Part shown: positions 41,751-52,062 of the stretch, piece after piece
Layout of the letters: every line of letters starts with the position of its first letter
Position numbering within the stretch: the stretch's first letter is position 1
NCBI RefSeq assembly: GCF_014695385.1
Contig: NZ_JACJOD010000030.1
Span: forward strand, 186,001-250,000
Direction of reading: 5' to 3'
Length of the DNA: 64,000 nt
From: Trichocoleus sp. FACHB-46
GTDB taxonomy: Bacteria; Cyanobacteriota; Cyanobacteriia; FACHB-46
Made by a program: the position numbers and the translations under genes
The notes under the pieces: generated by a model
Databases searched by the model: none
What the model saw: only the letters and a program-made list of their open reading frames with translations
Told to the model about the DNA's origin: nothing

Positions 41751-42740
41751 TTAAGCTTTGCCGCTGCCCATCAAGTACAACAAAGCCATTCGGACAGCTA
41801 CGCCACTGGTGACTTGTTGCGAAATTAAGCTGAACTCTGGGTCGTCCATCAAGTCGGAGCTAATTTCTACCCCCCGGTTCACAGGGCCCGGATGAAGGAC
41901 TTTGACATTTGGCTTGCAGAGCTTGAGGCGATCGCGAGTAATGCCGAATTGTTGATGGTACTCTCGCAAGCTAGGCAACAAATGCTGGGTCATGCGTTCT
42001 TTTTGCAGCCGTAGCGTCATGACAAAATCAGCATCTTGCAAAGCGGGCTCTAGATTCCAGTGCAAAAATAGCTTGCCCGCTCGGTCTTTGCCACAGTCAG
42101 CAAACAGTTGGGGCAGAAGCGTCGGAGGTCCAGCCAAATGTACTTCTGCGCCACTGGCCGTTAAGCTCCAGATGTTCGATCGCGCCACCCGTGAATGCAA
42201 AATATCTCCGACGATCGCGATTTTTTTGTCAGCCAATAAATCTAAGCGGGGTCGTTCTGGATCAAGCAGGGTACAAATTGTGAATAGATCGAGCAGAGCT
42301 TGGGAGGGATGCTCATGTTGGCCATCTCCGGCATTTAGCACCCCAACTAGCGAGGCTAATCGGTCCATCTCATCGGCGATCGCTTGGGGTACGCCTGCCT
42401 GCTGATGACGAATCACCATCAAATCAGTACCCATCGCCAAGTAGGTTTTGGCCGTATCGAGAATCGTTTCTCCTTTTGTTAAAGAAGAATTTCCCGGAGT
42501 AAAATTAAGAGTATCAGCGGATAAACGTTTGGCCGCGAGCTCAAAACTACTCCGAGTGCGTGTAGATGGCTCGAAAAACAGGTTAGCAACTACCTGCCCC
42601 TGAAGAGTTGGAACTTTCTTGGTTCGCCGAGATAAAACCTCTCGAAAACTGGCAGCAGTTTGTAAGACTGTGTCGTACTCTGCGGGAAAAAAATCAATCA
42701 AAGAAATGACGTGACGGCGAGTCCAAGCTGTAGTAGCCAT
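41751..42740 (-). CDS. pyrB: Aspartate carbamoyltransferase catalytic chain
   Basis: The 329-residue protein has the carbamoyl-phosphate site STRTRSSFE, the second motif [37 protein letters not shown], and the C-terminal [19 protein letters not shown]. It condenses aspartate and carbamoyl phosphate in pyrimidine synthesis. No pyrI regulatory chain is encoded. It precedes moaE on the same strand and may share a transcript. A 406-bp spacer separates it from the divergent LOV kinase. Confidence 0.96.
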   Translation of the reverse strand: MATTAWTRRHVISLIDFFPAEYDTVLQTAASFREVLSRRTKKVPTLQGQVVANLFFEPSTRTRSSFELAAKRLSADTLNFTPGNSSLTKGETILDTAKTYLAMGTDLMVIRHQQAGVPQAIADEMDRLASLVGVLNAGDGQHEHPSQALLDLFTICTLLDPERPRLDLLADKKIAIVGDILHSRVARSNIWSLTASGAEVHLAGPPTLLPQLFADCGKDRAGKLFLHWNLEPALQDADFVMTLRLQKERMTQHLLPSLREYHQQFGITRDRLKLCKPNVKVLHPGPVNRGVEISSDLMDDPEFSLISQQVTSGVAVRMALLYLMGSGKA

Positions 42741-43146
42741 GCTGGTGATTTAGCCCGATAGTCTCAGGTTCCAACTTTAAAACTTTTACGGAACCATTAG
42801 ACCAATCAGCCGATAAATCAGCCCCAATTAAAGTTACTCAAAGTCAACGAGCACAACCTTCCAAATCGGTCCTGTAAGCTTCGAGCTTCGACCATTGCGC
42901 TTTAGCGGATTAGATTCAGCCATCTAGCTAAGGTAACTCTCCCCTCAAATGGGCACTATATACGGGTATGTACGGAGTCGCTACAGGTTTAAACCGATGG
43001 GTGGCATGCCATTTGTTTAGCCTTCATTGATCCAGGCTGGATAGACAGGTCCGCTAGATATGTTGGCGAGATCTAGAGACTTGTCTCAAGACAACCAATC
43101 CCACGGCTTTAGCAAAGCACTACTTCTTCAGGAACCATAAAAATTC
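42741..43146. promoter_or_regulatory. Divergent spacer between pyrB and the LOV kinase
   Basis: 406 bp with no supportable gene; it should hold both promoters. I see no strong dyad or conserved operator in it. Confidence 0.4.
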
Positions 43147-46100
43147 ATGAAAGCTGCTTGTCCAGATCATGAGACAGAGAGACTACAGTCTCTTCAGCAA
43201 TATCAGATTTTGGATACAGAATCTGAATCTACTTTTGATGAACTAACTAGCTTAGCTGCCCGCATTTGCAGTACGCCAGTTGCTCTCATTAGTCTCATTG
43301 ATCGCGATCGCCAGTGGTTTAAGTCAAAGGTTGGTTTGTCCATCAGCGAAACTCCGCGAGATCTGGCATTTTGCGCTCACGCAATTTTGCAAAATGACAT
43401 CTTGGTCGTCCCCAACGCTTTGTCAGATGTCCGCTTTGCCCAAAATCTTTTAGTGATTACGGAACCCTATATTCGCTTCTACGCTGGGGTGCCGTTAACG
43501 ACTCCTGAAGGCTTTAACTTAGGAACGCTTTGTATCATTGATTATGTTCCTAGAGAGATAAATGTTGATCAGCTCGAAGCCCTGCGGGTTCTGAGCCATC
43601 AAGTAGTAGCTCAGCTAGAACTCAGACGTCAGCGCTTAAGCCTGAGTCAAGCCAGTCAACTACCGCAGGCAAGCGAATCTCTAGGGTTGCGAACCAGTGA
43701 AGACATTCAAACTCATATTCAAACGCAACTAGGCTTTGTACCACCCTTTTTTGGTCCCGCTCAGACCTATCCTCAAGTCCTAGAAAACCTATGGCACCAG
43801 ACTCAGCTAGCTTATCTAGGTAATCCTTTATCGCCAGTATTCAAAGAAAAGCTCTCTGCCTATCTTTCTCGTTATTGCGCGATTCCTTACTGCATGATCT
43901 GCCATAGCTGCTCTTTGCGTCCTTTGGGAGTAGAAGCTCAGGAGGTCCTAGCTTTGTTGGAAGCGCCACCTCCTACGGAGCTAGAGGTAGACGACCACCT
44001 CACCTTATTGTCGGCTCATCCCGAAGTGCTGAGTGCTCTATCCGAAGGCGACAGAGCTGTAGAAACAAGTTTGCTGTATTGCTCTATCTTTATTTTTCTC
44101 AATTCCGAGGAAGCAGAGTTTTGTCGGCAGGAGCTACGTCGGATGTTAGGGCTGGAAATGTACCAGCACTTAATTGCCTTTATCGCCTATGTCAAAACCT
44201 GCCACATGTGGATGGAGGCCCATCCTGAGGTGGCTTATACCAATGATGCGCGGGTTTTGGGGCATTTTCAGGCTTTATTAGAAGAAGCGCCTAACTTAGC
44301 AGATTTCTTTGAGCACTACCGAGAACGGGTGCAACAAGAACAACAAAATTGGGTAAAGCAGCAAGCGGCGATCGTGGCTCATAAGCAGCAGGAACAAGCT
44401 CTACGCCAAGCAGCGGTAGAAAATTTGCGTTTAGCTAGGGCGATCGCGGCGGTGACTGATGGAGTACTGATTACTGACCCGCATCAAGTAGACAATCCGA
44501 TCATTTATGTCAACTCTGCTTTCAGTCGCATGACGGGGTATGAACCCGAAGAAGTGATAGGCCAGAACTGTCGGTTTTTGCAAGGTCCAGAGACTGACTT
44601 GCAAGAGGTGGCAAAAATTCGTCAGGCGATCGCAGCAGGTAAAGAAGCGCAGACTACTTTGTTGAACTATCGCAAAGATGGACAGCCCTTCTGGAGCGAA
44701 CTCCGCATCTCGCCCATTTTCTCGGAGTTAGGAGAACTGCTTTACTTCGTGGGGGTTCAAACGGATGTAACACCACGTAAGCAAGCGGAAGAAGAGCGGC
44801 GTTGCTTCTTGGCCCGCGAGCAGACAGCGCGAGCAGAGGCAGAAGTAGCGCGTGAGCGAATGACGAATATTTTAGAGAGCATTACAGATGCCTTCTTCGC
44901 CGTCGATCATGAGTGGCGATTTACTTACATCAACCCGCACGCAGAACGCTTATTGCAAAAGGCTCAACACCAACTATTAGGGCAACGCTTGTGGGATGAG
45001 TTTCCTGAAGCCGTTGATTCAACCTTTCAACAGCAGTATCAGCTAGCAATGACGAGGGGAGTGAGTGTTGAGTTTGAGGGACTCTGCCCCGCTCTAGGGG
45101 CATGGTTTGAGGTGCATGCCTACCCGACTCAAGATGGTTTGTCGGTCTATTTCCAGGACATCACCGCCCGAAAACAAGCCGAGCACAAACTCCGAGAACA
45201 AGCAGCATTTCTAGAAGTTGCAACCGATGCCATTTGGGTGCAAGACCTCAACAGTGAAATTTTGGTCTGGAACCGAGGTGCTGAGACTCTGTACGGTTGG
45301 ACAGCGGCAGAAGCGATAGGGCAACCTGCCAACCAGTTCTTGGCTAAAGAGACTTCCTTGCAGCTAGAAACAGCTTGGCAGCAAACTCTAGCGAAGGGGG
45401 AGTGGTATGGCGAGCTACACCAGGCTACCCACGATGGCCCCGAGGTCGTGGTGTCTAGCCGCTGGACTTTATTGCGAGATGAGCAAAGTCAGCCTAAATC
45501 GATTCTGGTCGTGAATACCGATATCACTCAGAAGAAGCAAATCGAGGCTCAGTTTCTCCGAGCGCAGCGCATGGAGAGTATCGGCACCTTGGCAGGCGGT
45601 ATTGCTCATGACTTGAACAATGTGTTGGCTCCGATTTTGATGTCTACTCAATTGTTAGAGCGCAAAATCAAAGATGAACAAAGCCAACGCTTACTGAACA
45701 CCGTTGAGTTGAATGCTAAACGAGGAGCGGATTTAGTTAGACAAGTTCTATCCTTTGCGCGGGGATTAGAAGGAGAAAGAACTTTACTCCAAATTAGGCA
45801 TTTAATTCTAGAGATCGCCAAGATCGCCAAAGAGACATTTCCCAAGTCGATTGAGATCTACACAGATATTCCGCAGGAATTGTGGCCAGTTTCGGGAGAT
45901 GCTACTCAGCTCCACCAAGTACTGATGAATCTCTGCGTGAATGCTAGAGATGCCATGAATGAGGGAGGCACGCTGAGCATCACGGCTGAGAATTTGCTGA
46001 TTGATGAAAATTATGCTCAGATGCACCTTGATGCTCAAGCAGGCTCCTATATTGTTGTGACGGTATCGGATACAGGAGCCGGAATTCCACCAGAAATTCT

Positions 46101-46683
46101 CGATCGCATTTTTGAACCCTTCTTTACTACCAAAGACTTAGGCAAGGGTACAGGTTTAGGGCTGTCAACGGTGATGGGAATTATTAAGAGTCATGGGGGC
46201 TTTGTGCATGTCTCTAGCAAACTCAATCAAGAAACTCACTTTAAGGTGTTCTTGCCAGCCACAGAAGCGACGGTACCCCAACCGATAGCTGAAGCCTCAG
46301 ACCTACCTTGGGGCAGGGGTGAGCAAATTTTGGTGGTGGATGACGAAGCAGCAATTCGGGATATTACCAAAACTTCGCTAGAGGCGTTTGGTTACCGAGT
46401 ATTGGTGGCTAATGACGGCATTGAGGCGATCGCTCTCTATGCTCAACACAAGGATGACCTCAGCGCTGCTTTAGTAGACATGATGATGCCCTCTATGGAC
46501 GGTCCCACCACCATCCGGACTCTCCAGAAGATTAACCCCCAGCTAAAAACCATCGCGGTGAGCGGTTTGGTAACCAGCGATAAGTTAGTTGCGGCAGCCA
46601 AGGCTGGGGTTAAAACCTTTTTAAACAAACCCTTTACTGCTAAAGAGCTACTCCAAACCCTCGATCAGTTGTTGCATACCTAA
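43147..46683 (+). CDS. LOV hybrid histidine kinase with GAF and embedded AhpD-like domain
   Basis: The 1178-residue protein is cytoplasmic, with no membrane helix. In order: GAF (about 20-160), an AhpD/CMD-like helical domain (about 190-360), LOV (about 425-545, with [10 protein letters not shown] and photoactive Cys475), PAS (about 572-675), PAS (about 682-795), HisKA ([15 protein letters not shown], His821), HATPase_c ([15 protein letters not shown]) and receiver (Asp1111 in [11 protein letters not shown]). The AhpD-like part reads [20 protein letters not shown], aligning with the CxxCxxxH motif except that Ile246 replaces the first Cys. The kinase probably integrates blue light with a second, perhaps redox, signal. 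It is not in an evident operon. Confidence 0.9.
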   Translation: MKAACPDHETERLQSLQQYQILDTESESTFDELTSLAARICSTPVALISLIDRDRQWFKSKVGLSISETPRDLAFCAHAILQNDILVVPNALSDVRFAQNLLVITEPYIRFYAGVPLTTPEGFNLGTLCIIDYVPREINVDQLEALRVLSHQVVAQLELRRQRLSLSQASQLPQASESLGLRTSEDIQTHIQTQLGFVPPFFGPAQTYPQVLENLWHQTQLAYLGNPLSPVFKEKLSAYLSRYCAIPYCMICHSCSLRPLGVEAQEVLALLEAPPPTELEVDDHLTLLSAHPEVLSALSEGDRAVETSLLYCSIFIFLNSEEAEFCRQELRRMLGLEMYQHLIAFIAYVKTCHMWMEAHPEVAYTNDARVLGHFQALLEEAPNLADFFEHYRERVQQEQQNWVKQQAAIVAHKQQEQALRQAAVENLRLARAIAAVTDGVLITDPHQVDNPIIYVNSAFSRMTGYEPEEVIGQNCRFLQGPETDLQEVAKIRQAIAAGKEAQTTLLNYRKDGQPFWSELRISPIFSELGELLYFVGVQTDVTPRKQAEEERRCFLAREQTARAEAEVARERMTNILESITDAFFAVDHEWRFTYINPHAERLLQKAQHQLLGQRLWDEFPEAVDSTFQQQYQLAMTRGVSVEFEGLCPALGAWFEVHAYPTQDGLSVYFQDITARKQAEHKLREQAAFLEVATDAIWVQDLNSEILVWNRGAETLYGWTAAEAIGQPANQFLAKETSLQLETAWQQTLAKGEWYGELHQATHDGPEVVVSSRWTLLRDEQSQPKSILVVNTDITQKKQIEAQFLRAQRMESIGTLAGGIAHDLNNVLAPILMSTQLLERKIKDEQSQRLLNTVELNAKRGADLVRQVLSFARGLEGERTLLQIRHLILEIAKIAKETFPKSIEIYTDIPQELWPVSGDATQLHQVLMNLCVNARDAMNEGGTLSITAENLLIDENYAQMHLDAQAGSYIVVTVSDTGAGIPPEILDRIFEPFFTTKDLGKGTGLGLSTVMGIIKSHGGFVHVSSKLNQETHFKVFLPATEATVPQPIAEASDLPWGRGEQILVVDDEAAIRDITKTSLEAFGYRVLVANDGIEAIALYAQHKDDLSAALVDMMMPSMDGPTTIRTLQKINPQLKTIAVSGLVTSDKLVAAAKAGVKTFLNKPFTAKELLQTLDQLLHT

Positions 46684-46780
46684 ACTCCCTTAGCTGGAGC
46701 TAGAGCTACATCGGCAGACCATCAGGACGATTCTCGTGATTCTCCTGCTTCAAAACTTTAAGAGCTTTGCGTATCCAGCT

Positions 46781-48127
46781 TTACTTGAAAACTTGTAGAG
46801 CGATGGAAATCAGGGTCAGGAAGGTGAGAAAGCCGACTGCATCTAGCAGGGTAGTAAGCAGTGGCCCACTGATCAAGGCGGGATCTAGATTTAGCCGTTT
46901 CAAGCCCATTGGCAGCACTGTTCCTAAGCTGGCAGCAATGAAGACATTAATCGCCATTACCGTTCCTGCCACCAAAGCCACCCAGCGTTCATCTGGGGGA
47001 GACCAAATCAGGGAGAGGAGGCTGAGGGATAGACCTAAGCCTACAGCAGTGCCCAAGCCAGCTAAAACTTCTTTGCGTAGAATTTGCAATGTGTCATCTG
47101 GTGTGACCTCACCCACCCCTAAACCTCGAACGGTAACCGATAAAGCTTGAATCGCTACGTTGCCGCTAGCGTTAGACAAAATTGGCATAATCACAGCTAG
47201 AACAGGCACCAGAGCAATCGTCTTTTGGAAAGGAGCGATCGCACTGGCTGCACCTACGTAAAGCACAATGTTGCCCATTAACCAAGGCAAGCGCTTGCGA
47301 ATTGTGACATGGGGAGCCGACAAAGCTGCTTCGTCTCCACCACTTACCCCTGCCAGCTTTTGAATATCTTCTGTGGCTTCTTCTTCCAAAATATCGACCA
47401 CATCGTCAATTGTGACAATGCCTACTAAGCGGTCTTCTCGATCGACTACAGGCACAGCCAGCAGGTCATAGCGCTTCATCAACTGCGCCACTTCTTCTTG
47501 AGGCATTTCGGTGCGAGCTTTGAGGACGCGATCGCTAGCAATATCCTGAATTAGGACATTGGGCAGTGAAAAGAGAAGTTGGCGCAGTGACACAACCTGC
47601 ACCAGTTTGCGGTTGTTGTCAGTCACATAAGCGTAGTAAATCGTTTCTTTGTCTTGGTCAGTCAGGCGGATTTTGCGAATGGCTTCTTCGACGGTTAATC
47701 CTTGGCGTAACCGCACATACTCGGTGGTCATCACCCGTCCAGCAGTGCCTTCGGGATAGCCTAGAATTGTCGCTGTTGCTTGGCGTTCCGTAGGGCTGAG
47801 CTGTTGCAAGAGCCGCTTGACCACGCCAGCAGGCAACTCGTCAAATAACTCGGCTCGATCGTCGGGTCGCATCGACTCAACGATCTGACAGACCTGGGTA
47901 CCGTGCATGGAATTAATCAATTCTTCCTGCACTTCAGAGGGGAGATATTCAAAAACATCGGTGGCTTGATCTTTCCTCAGCAACCGAAACGCGATCGCTC
48001 GCCGCTCTGGCGGGAGTTCAACAATGTAGTCCCCCACATCCACAGCAGGTAATTGATTCAGCTCAGACTTGAGCTGGTTTAAGTCCGCAATATCGGACAG
48101 CAAGGCACGGTTTTCCTGAGTTAGCAT
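46781..48127 (-). CDS. mgtE: Magnesium transporter MgtE
   Basis: The 448-residue protein has the MgtE layout: N domain with helical repeats (VFEYLPSEVQEELINSMHG, RAELFDELPAGVVKRLLQQL), two CBS domains (TAGRVMTTEYVRLRQGLTVEEAI; DLLAVPVVDREDRLVGIVTIDDVVDILEEEATEDIQK) and five transmembrane helices with the pore motifs (RLPWLMGNI, PILSNASGNVAIQA, DPALISGPLLTTLLDAVGFLTF). It forms a Mg2+-gated channel. No M-box-like leader could be recognised in the 200 bp upstream. It converges with the LOV kinase gene, 97 bp apart. Confidence 0.94.
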   Translation of the reverse strand: MLTQENRALLSDIADLNQLKSELNQLPAVDVGDYIVELPPERRAIAFRLLRKDQATDVFEYLPSEVQEELINSMHGTQVCQIVESMRPDDRAELFDELPAGVVKRLLQQLSPTERQATATILGYPEGTAGRVMTTEYVRLRQGLTVEEAIRKIRLTDQDKETIYYAYVTDNNRKLVQVVSLRQLLFSLPNVLIQDIASDRVLKARTEMPQEEVAQLMKRYDLLAVPVVDREDRLVGIVTIDDVVDILEEEATEDIQKLAGVSGGDEAALSAPHVTIRKRLPWLMGNIVLYVGAASAIAPFQKTIALVPVLAVIMPILSNASGNVAIQALSVTVRGLGVGEVTPDDTLQILRKEVLAGLGTAVGLGLSLSLLSLIWSPPDERWVALVAGTVMAINVFIAASLGTVLPMGLKRLNLDPALISGPLLTTLLDAVGFLTFLTLISIALQVFK

Positions 48128-48332
48128 ACAACCTCCTACGTCTCCCCCGCGCTGGGAGACTTACGCCACCAGGCTAGAGGAGATATCTACTACCAGGGAA
48201 TGGACTAGAGTCCATGGAATCAATAAAACTCAACATCGACACCCAAACCAGGTATCGCTACGTTCTATGCTAACCCTCTCCTGCTTCTGGCGGTAGAGTC
48301 CGGTTGAAGTTTATGGAATCACAGGTAAGAAG

Positions 48333-48974
48333 ATGATGAAATTTTATAAAGTATCTTTAATAATTTTGCTGGCTGGTAGTTTGTGTTTAGGCATCAGCAG
48401 TTGTGATACGCCTCCCAGCGAAGAAGGCGATCGCACCCGCTCATCTCCGCCCAACTCAACCTCAGCGAACTCAACCATTCAACCAGCCGCCTCCGTTCCA
48501 AAGGCAACGCCAACCCCCACAATTAGCCCTTCCTCAGCAACTCCATCTCTAGCCGCTCGCAGCCAACCGCTAAAGGCACCCGCTAAAACCGTGGCGGCAA
48601 CCACAACGGCTCAGACTCAAAATACAGTCCCCGTGACGATCTACAAGGTGGATGGTCAATGCCAAAACTTGGTGCCGCAAAAAGTAACGGTGTCAGCTCA
48701 GAAATCGATGGAGGCAGCAGTTAGTAAAACCCTAGCGCAATGGGATACCGCTGATTTTAGTTTGACAGGCTACCGGGTCAGCGTTGATCCAGACAGTCGG
48801 GTTGCCACCGTGGATCTGCGCGTCAGCCCAAGCTCGAAACGGCAACTAGAGTCGCTCTCTAGCTGTGAGCAATTAGCTTTGCTGGGGGCAGTAAATAAAA
48901 CCTTGACTACCAATCCGCAATGGAAAATTGAGTCTGTTCGTTTTACAGAGCAAGGAGAAGAAGTGGTGCTTTAG
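48333..48974 (+). CDS. GerMN-domain lipoprotein
   Basis: The 213-residue protein has a lipoprotein signal peptide (MMKFYKVSLIILLAGSLCLG, then ISSC lipobox), a long Ser/Thr/Pro/Ala-rich linker (25-100), then a GerMN domain (about 104-210; VPVTIYKVDGQCQNLVPQKVTVS ... YRVSVDPDSRVATVDLRVS ... LALLGAVNKTLTTNPQWKIESVRFTEQGEEV). GerMN domains occur in spore and envelope lipoproteins; in cyanobacteria the role is unknown, probably at the inner or outer membrane face. It converges with the glycosylase gene, 12 bp apart. Two adjacent ATG codons are both plausible starts. Confidence 0.83.
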   Translation: MMKFYKVSLIILLAGSLCLGISSCDTPPSEEGDRTRSSPPNSTSANSTIQPAASVPKATPTPTISPSSATPSLAARSQPLKAPAKTVAATTTAQTQNTVPVTIYKVDGQCQNLVPQKVTVSAQKSMEAAVSKTLAQWDTADFSLTGYRVSVDPDSRVATVDLRVSPSSKRQLESLSSCEQLALLGAVNKTLTTNPQWKIESVRFTEQGEEVVL

Positions 48975-48986
48975 AAGGCGCAAACT

Positions 48987-49679
48987 CTAGGGCTTAGAAA
49001 CCGCAGGACACTGTTTGACATACCAGCGCCAAGGAAGATCAATCCCTTGAGTTAAACCAATCCGGGTGGTTTGTACCAACGCGATCGCCCCTTGCTCGAA
49101 ATCCTCTTGCCAGTTGGGTTGACGATGCTCCAGCCAGAGGGGTTGGCCTAGGGCGAATGGCAAAGCCGTCAAACTTAAGTCAATTTGGAAGGCACGGCAA
49201 AGTTTTCCGGGTCCGGCGGCTACTCGGTCTAGTTTGCGTTCTTTGAGGGGGTCGGTTCCCGGAGGCATAGCATCCAACTGCAAAGCCCGAATCAAGACAG
49301 CACTAGGGATGCCATCAAGATCAGTGACCACATTCAGACAGTGATACATGCCGTAAATCAGATAAACATAGCTCAGCCCTGCGGGACCAAACATCACAGA
49401 ATTCCGAGTGGTCTGCCGTCGGTAGGCATGGCAAGCAGGATCTCCGGGTGCATAGGCCTCTGTTTCTACAATCAAGCCACGCAACACGGTACCATCCGCA
49501 GTTTGTCTAACCAAGGTGCAGCCTAAGAGATCGGGGGCTACCTCTGTAGAAGGACGAGCCAGCCAAGCGGGCTGAATAAACTGGGCAGTGGAAATCGAAC
49601 TCGGGGAGATTGTGTCAAAAATGTTGCGATCGCTAAGATCTTGATTGGTTTGTTCTACAATGCCGTCAAGTTTGGTCAC
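48987..49679 (-). CDS. DNA-3-methyladenine glycosylase, AAG/MPG family
   Basis: The 230-residue protein has the AAG motifs VAPDLLGCTLVR, GLIVETEAYAPGDPACHAYRRQTTRNSVMFGPAGLSYVYLIYGMYHCLNVV and RVAAGPGKLCRAFQI. The Glu in VETEAY and the Tyr residues correspond to the catalytic and base-stacking positions. It excises alkylated purines. The first 35 residues are not conserved and an internal start is possible. It is transcribed divergently from the 40-residue membrane protein gene. Confidence 0.92.
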   Translation of the reverse strand: MTKLDGIVEQTNQDLSDRNIFDTISPSSISTAQFIQPAWLARPSTEVAPDLLGCTLVRQTADGTVLRGLIVETEAYAPGDPACHAYRRQTTRNSVMFGPAGLSYVYLIYGMYHCLNVVTDLDGIPSAVLIRALQLDAMPPGTDPLKERKLDRVAAGPGKLCRAFQIDLSLTALPFALGQPLWLEHRQPNWQEDFEQGAIALVQTTRIGLTQGIDLPWRWYVKQCPAVSKP

Positions 49680-49750
49680 TGAATTCCTACTTCACATTCC
49701 ATAAGTTACTGAATTTAAGCCTGATATTGCTGTTTACCTAGTTTATAAAT

Positions 49751-49873
49751 ATGGACGTTAAATTAATTTTGGCCGTTCTCACCGTTGTATTTACCATTTC
49801 CTGCCTATTCTTTGGCACCCAAAACGGCTTTTACGATTCAGACGATTACCACGGAAATGGTTCCGCTCACTAA
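49751..49873 (+). CDS. Conserved-looking 40-residue single-helix membrane protein
   Basis: The frame encodes one N-terminal hydrophobic helix (KLILAVLTVVFTISCLFFG) followed by a polar, aromatic/acidic tail (TQNGFYDSDDYHGNGSAH). The tail motif is strikingly specific, and I have the impression that similar tiny proteins occur across cyanobacteria, but I cannot name this one. One-helix proteins of this size are typical of accessory subunits of thylakoid complexes. It starts 71 bp from the divergent glycosylase gene. No strong ribosome site is seen. The coding reality is supported by clean composition rather than by homology I can verify. Confidence 0.7.
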   Translation: MDVKLILAVLTVVFTISCLFFGTQNGFYDSDDYHGNGSAH

Positions 49874-50141
49874 TAGCGGCTAAGTGCTATAGAGTTGATT
49901 TAATTCACATTTTACTGGCACGAGATAGCATCAAGGTAAGGGCAGAGTGTGCTGCCCTAAGCTGAGAGTAGAAATATCAGAATTTGGGTTTTTAGCGCTC
50001 CCTAGTTAAAACCCAAGTTTTGCTATATCTAGCCTACATTCGCAACTATGCTGATTTTTCGTGGCTAAAGAGATAGTGGTTGCCCTCGGAAAATCCGGCA
50101 CACTTCTCTGATTTTGGGTTCTGCGGAGATGTAATACGGAC

Positions 50142-51935
50142 GTGGTTGAGCTGGAATGTTTGCCCTATGGTGCTGGTCAAGCAGGTGAAGGCATCTGCTT
50201 ACTAGTACGGATGGGACCTTATCGGATTTTGTTAGATTGCGGTCTGCAAGATGTTTCGCCTCTGGTCGTAGATGCCGCTCGCTCGCTGCCTGCCGATTTG
50301 GTTTTATGCACACATGCCCACCTAGACCATGCCAGAGGTCTCTTGGCGCTGCACCAGGCGTTTCCACAACTTCCTATCTATGCTAGCGAAGTTACCACCG
50401 AATTGTTGCCTTTTAACTGGCCAGAGCTAGATCCAGCTCAGATTCCGCCTTTCTGCCAAGCCTTGCCGTGGCGATCGCCGATTGAGTTTCAAGAAGGGTT
50501 GACGGCTGAGTTATGGCCCGCAGGTCATCTTCCAGGGGCCGCAGCATTCTTACTCACCTACACCACACCGCAGCGTACCTACACGGTTTTTTACACAGGA
50601 GACTGCTTCCTCTCTAATTCTCGCTTGGTTGAGGGGTTTCCACTGGAAGAGTTACGGGGGTTGCGGCCTGACGTGTTGATTGTCGAAGGCAGTTATGGAA
50701 CTTCGCGGCATCCACGTCGCCGTCAGCAAGAAAATCAATTAGCCGAACGAGTCAGCCAAGCTATTACAGAGGGCTATTCTGTCTTGCTGCCTACGCCTAC
50801 TTTAGGTTTAGGGCAAGAGTTATTAATGTTGCTGCGGAGCCATCACCACTTCACGGGGCGTGACCTCAATATCTGGGTTAGTGGCACTGTGGCAGCTGCT
50901 TGTGATGCTTATATTCAATTGCTGCCCCATCTACCTACGACAGTGCAGAATTTTGCTCAACATCAACCTTTGTTTTGGGATGAGCGAGTTCGTCCACGAG
51001 TAAGACGGCTGCACGCCGACCCTATCGGCACCGCTGAGGAGTTGAGAACCAGGGATTTACAACCTCCTTGTATTATTCTCACCGATGCAACTGCCGACTT
51101 GAGCCAGTACTGCCGTCCTGGAAATGGGCCTTGGCTGCTAATGCTGCCCCAGCAGTTAGTCACAATTCACTCATCCTCGGACGAGCCATCCTTAGCTGAG
51201 CGATCGCAGCGTCATCGTCAATTGGTATTGTCGCAGTCGAGGACCGTTGAGAAGAAGCTGCAAGCCGAGATCCGAGCGGGTCGCCTAGCCGTAGAAACCT
51301 ACCTGCTCGCTGACCACTGCGATGGACCAGGCACTACCCAACTGATTCACAATTTACGGCCTCAGCATGTAGTGTTTGTACACAGTTCTCCTACCTACTT
51401 GTCTGATCTGACTAGTCTGGATGAGCTGCATAACCGCTATCACCTGCATTCCCCCGCATCGGGTACGGTAGTCGAGTTACCAGTCGGCGAAACGTTTTTG
51501 CAACCTGCCGCACCTGAAACCAGTTACGAGGGTGAGCTAACCGAGCTAGGCACTGTAGTCACTATTACGCTACCTGATGCCATCACGGTGGATACTCGAT
51601 GGCACAATTTTGCCGATACGGGTCTGATTGAAGCTCGTTGGCAGGGGGAGGAACTCGTGCTACGTGGTTTGCCTCAATGGGAGCTACTGACCCAAGGTAG
51701 CGATCGCCCTGCTCCAGTGACGCTAGATTGTTGTGGCAACTGTCAGCACTACCGAGGTCAGCGGTGTTGGAATCAAACTTCGCCTCTGTTCGACTTCAAA
51801 GTTGCCCCTGAAGGGTACTGCCCTGTTTTTGAACCCATTCACCCTGAGTCCCCTAGCTCCATCTCGCCTCTGAGCAACACCTTGACAGGAGATCTAGAAG
51901 GGCCAAACAGTGACGACGAACCAGAACTTAACTAA
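50142..51935 (+). CDS. Metallo-beta-lactamase/beta-CASP-like hydrolase with C-terminal Cys4 motif
   Basis: The 597-residue protein has the MBL motifs THAHLDHARG (metal ligands), the His of PAGHLPGAAAF and the Asp of YTGDCFLSN. A following domain (ENQLAERVSQAITEGYSVLLPTPTLGLGQELLMLL) resembles the beta-CASP insertion of RNase J/CPSF-like nucleases. LIHNLRPQHVVFVHS recalls the C-terminal His motif of that group. The last 70 residues carry Cys531, Cys534, Cys542 and Cys560 (CCGNCQHYRGQRCWNQ ... GYCPVFEP), which looks like a zinc or Fe-S site, and then an acidic tail. It may be an RNA-processing enzyme, but the substrate is unknown. The start is GTG. Confidence 0.82.
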   Translation: MVELECLPYGAGQAGEGICLLVRMGPYRILLDCGLQDVSPLVVDAARSLPADLVLCTHAHLDHARGLLALHQAFPQLPIYASEVTTELLPFNWPELDPAQIPPFCQALPWRSPIEFQEGLTAELWPAGHLPGAAAFLLTYTTPQRTYTVFYTGDCFLSNSRLVEGFPLEELRGLRPDVLIVEGSYGTSRHPRRRQQENQLAERVSQAITEGYSVLLPTPTLGLGQELLMLLRSHHHFTGRDLNIWVSGTVAAACDAYIQLLPHLPTTVQNFAQHQPLFWDERVRPRVRRLHADPIGTAEELRTRDLQPPCIILTDATADLSQYCRPGNGPWLLMLPQQLVTIHSSSDEPSLAERSQRHRQLVLSQSRTVEKKLQAEIRAGRLAVETYLLADHCDGPGTTQLIHNLRPQHVVFVHSSPTYLSDLTSLDELHNRYHLHSPASGTVVELPVGETFLQPAAPETSYEGELTELGTVVTITLPDAITVDTRWHNFADTGLIEARWQGEELVLRGLPQWELLTQGSDRPAPVTLDCCGNCQHYRGQRCWNQTSPLFDFKVAPEGYCPVFEPIHPESPSSISPLSNTLTGDLEGPNSDDEPELN

Positions 51936-52062
51936 GGCAATGTATAGATGAGCAGGTAAGCTGACAAACAGGGTTAGCAGTCGTTTAAAGCAAAAAGACA
52001 GGCTGAGGAACCTGCCTTAAAGTCTGTCTTAACCTGCTAAGGAACCTACATCAGGTTAGGTC

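Noticed and set aside
48128-48332. Mg2+-sensing riboswitch upstream of mgtE
   Set aside because: I could not recognise M-box or ykkC-like conserved segments in the 200-bp leader.
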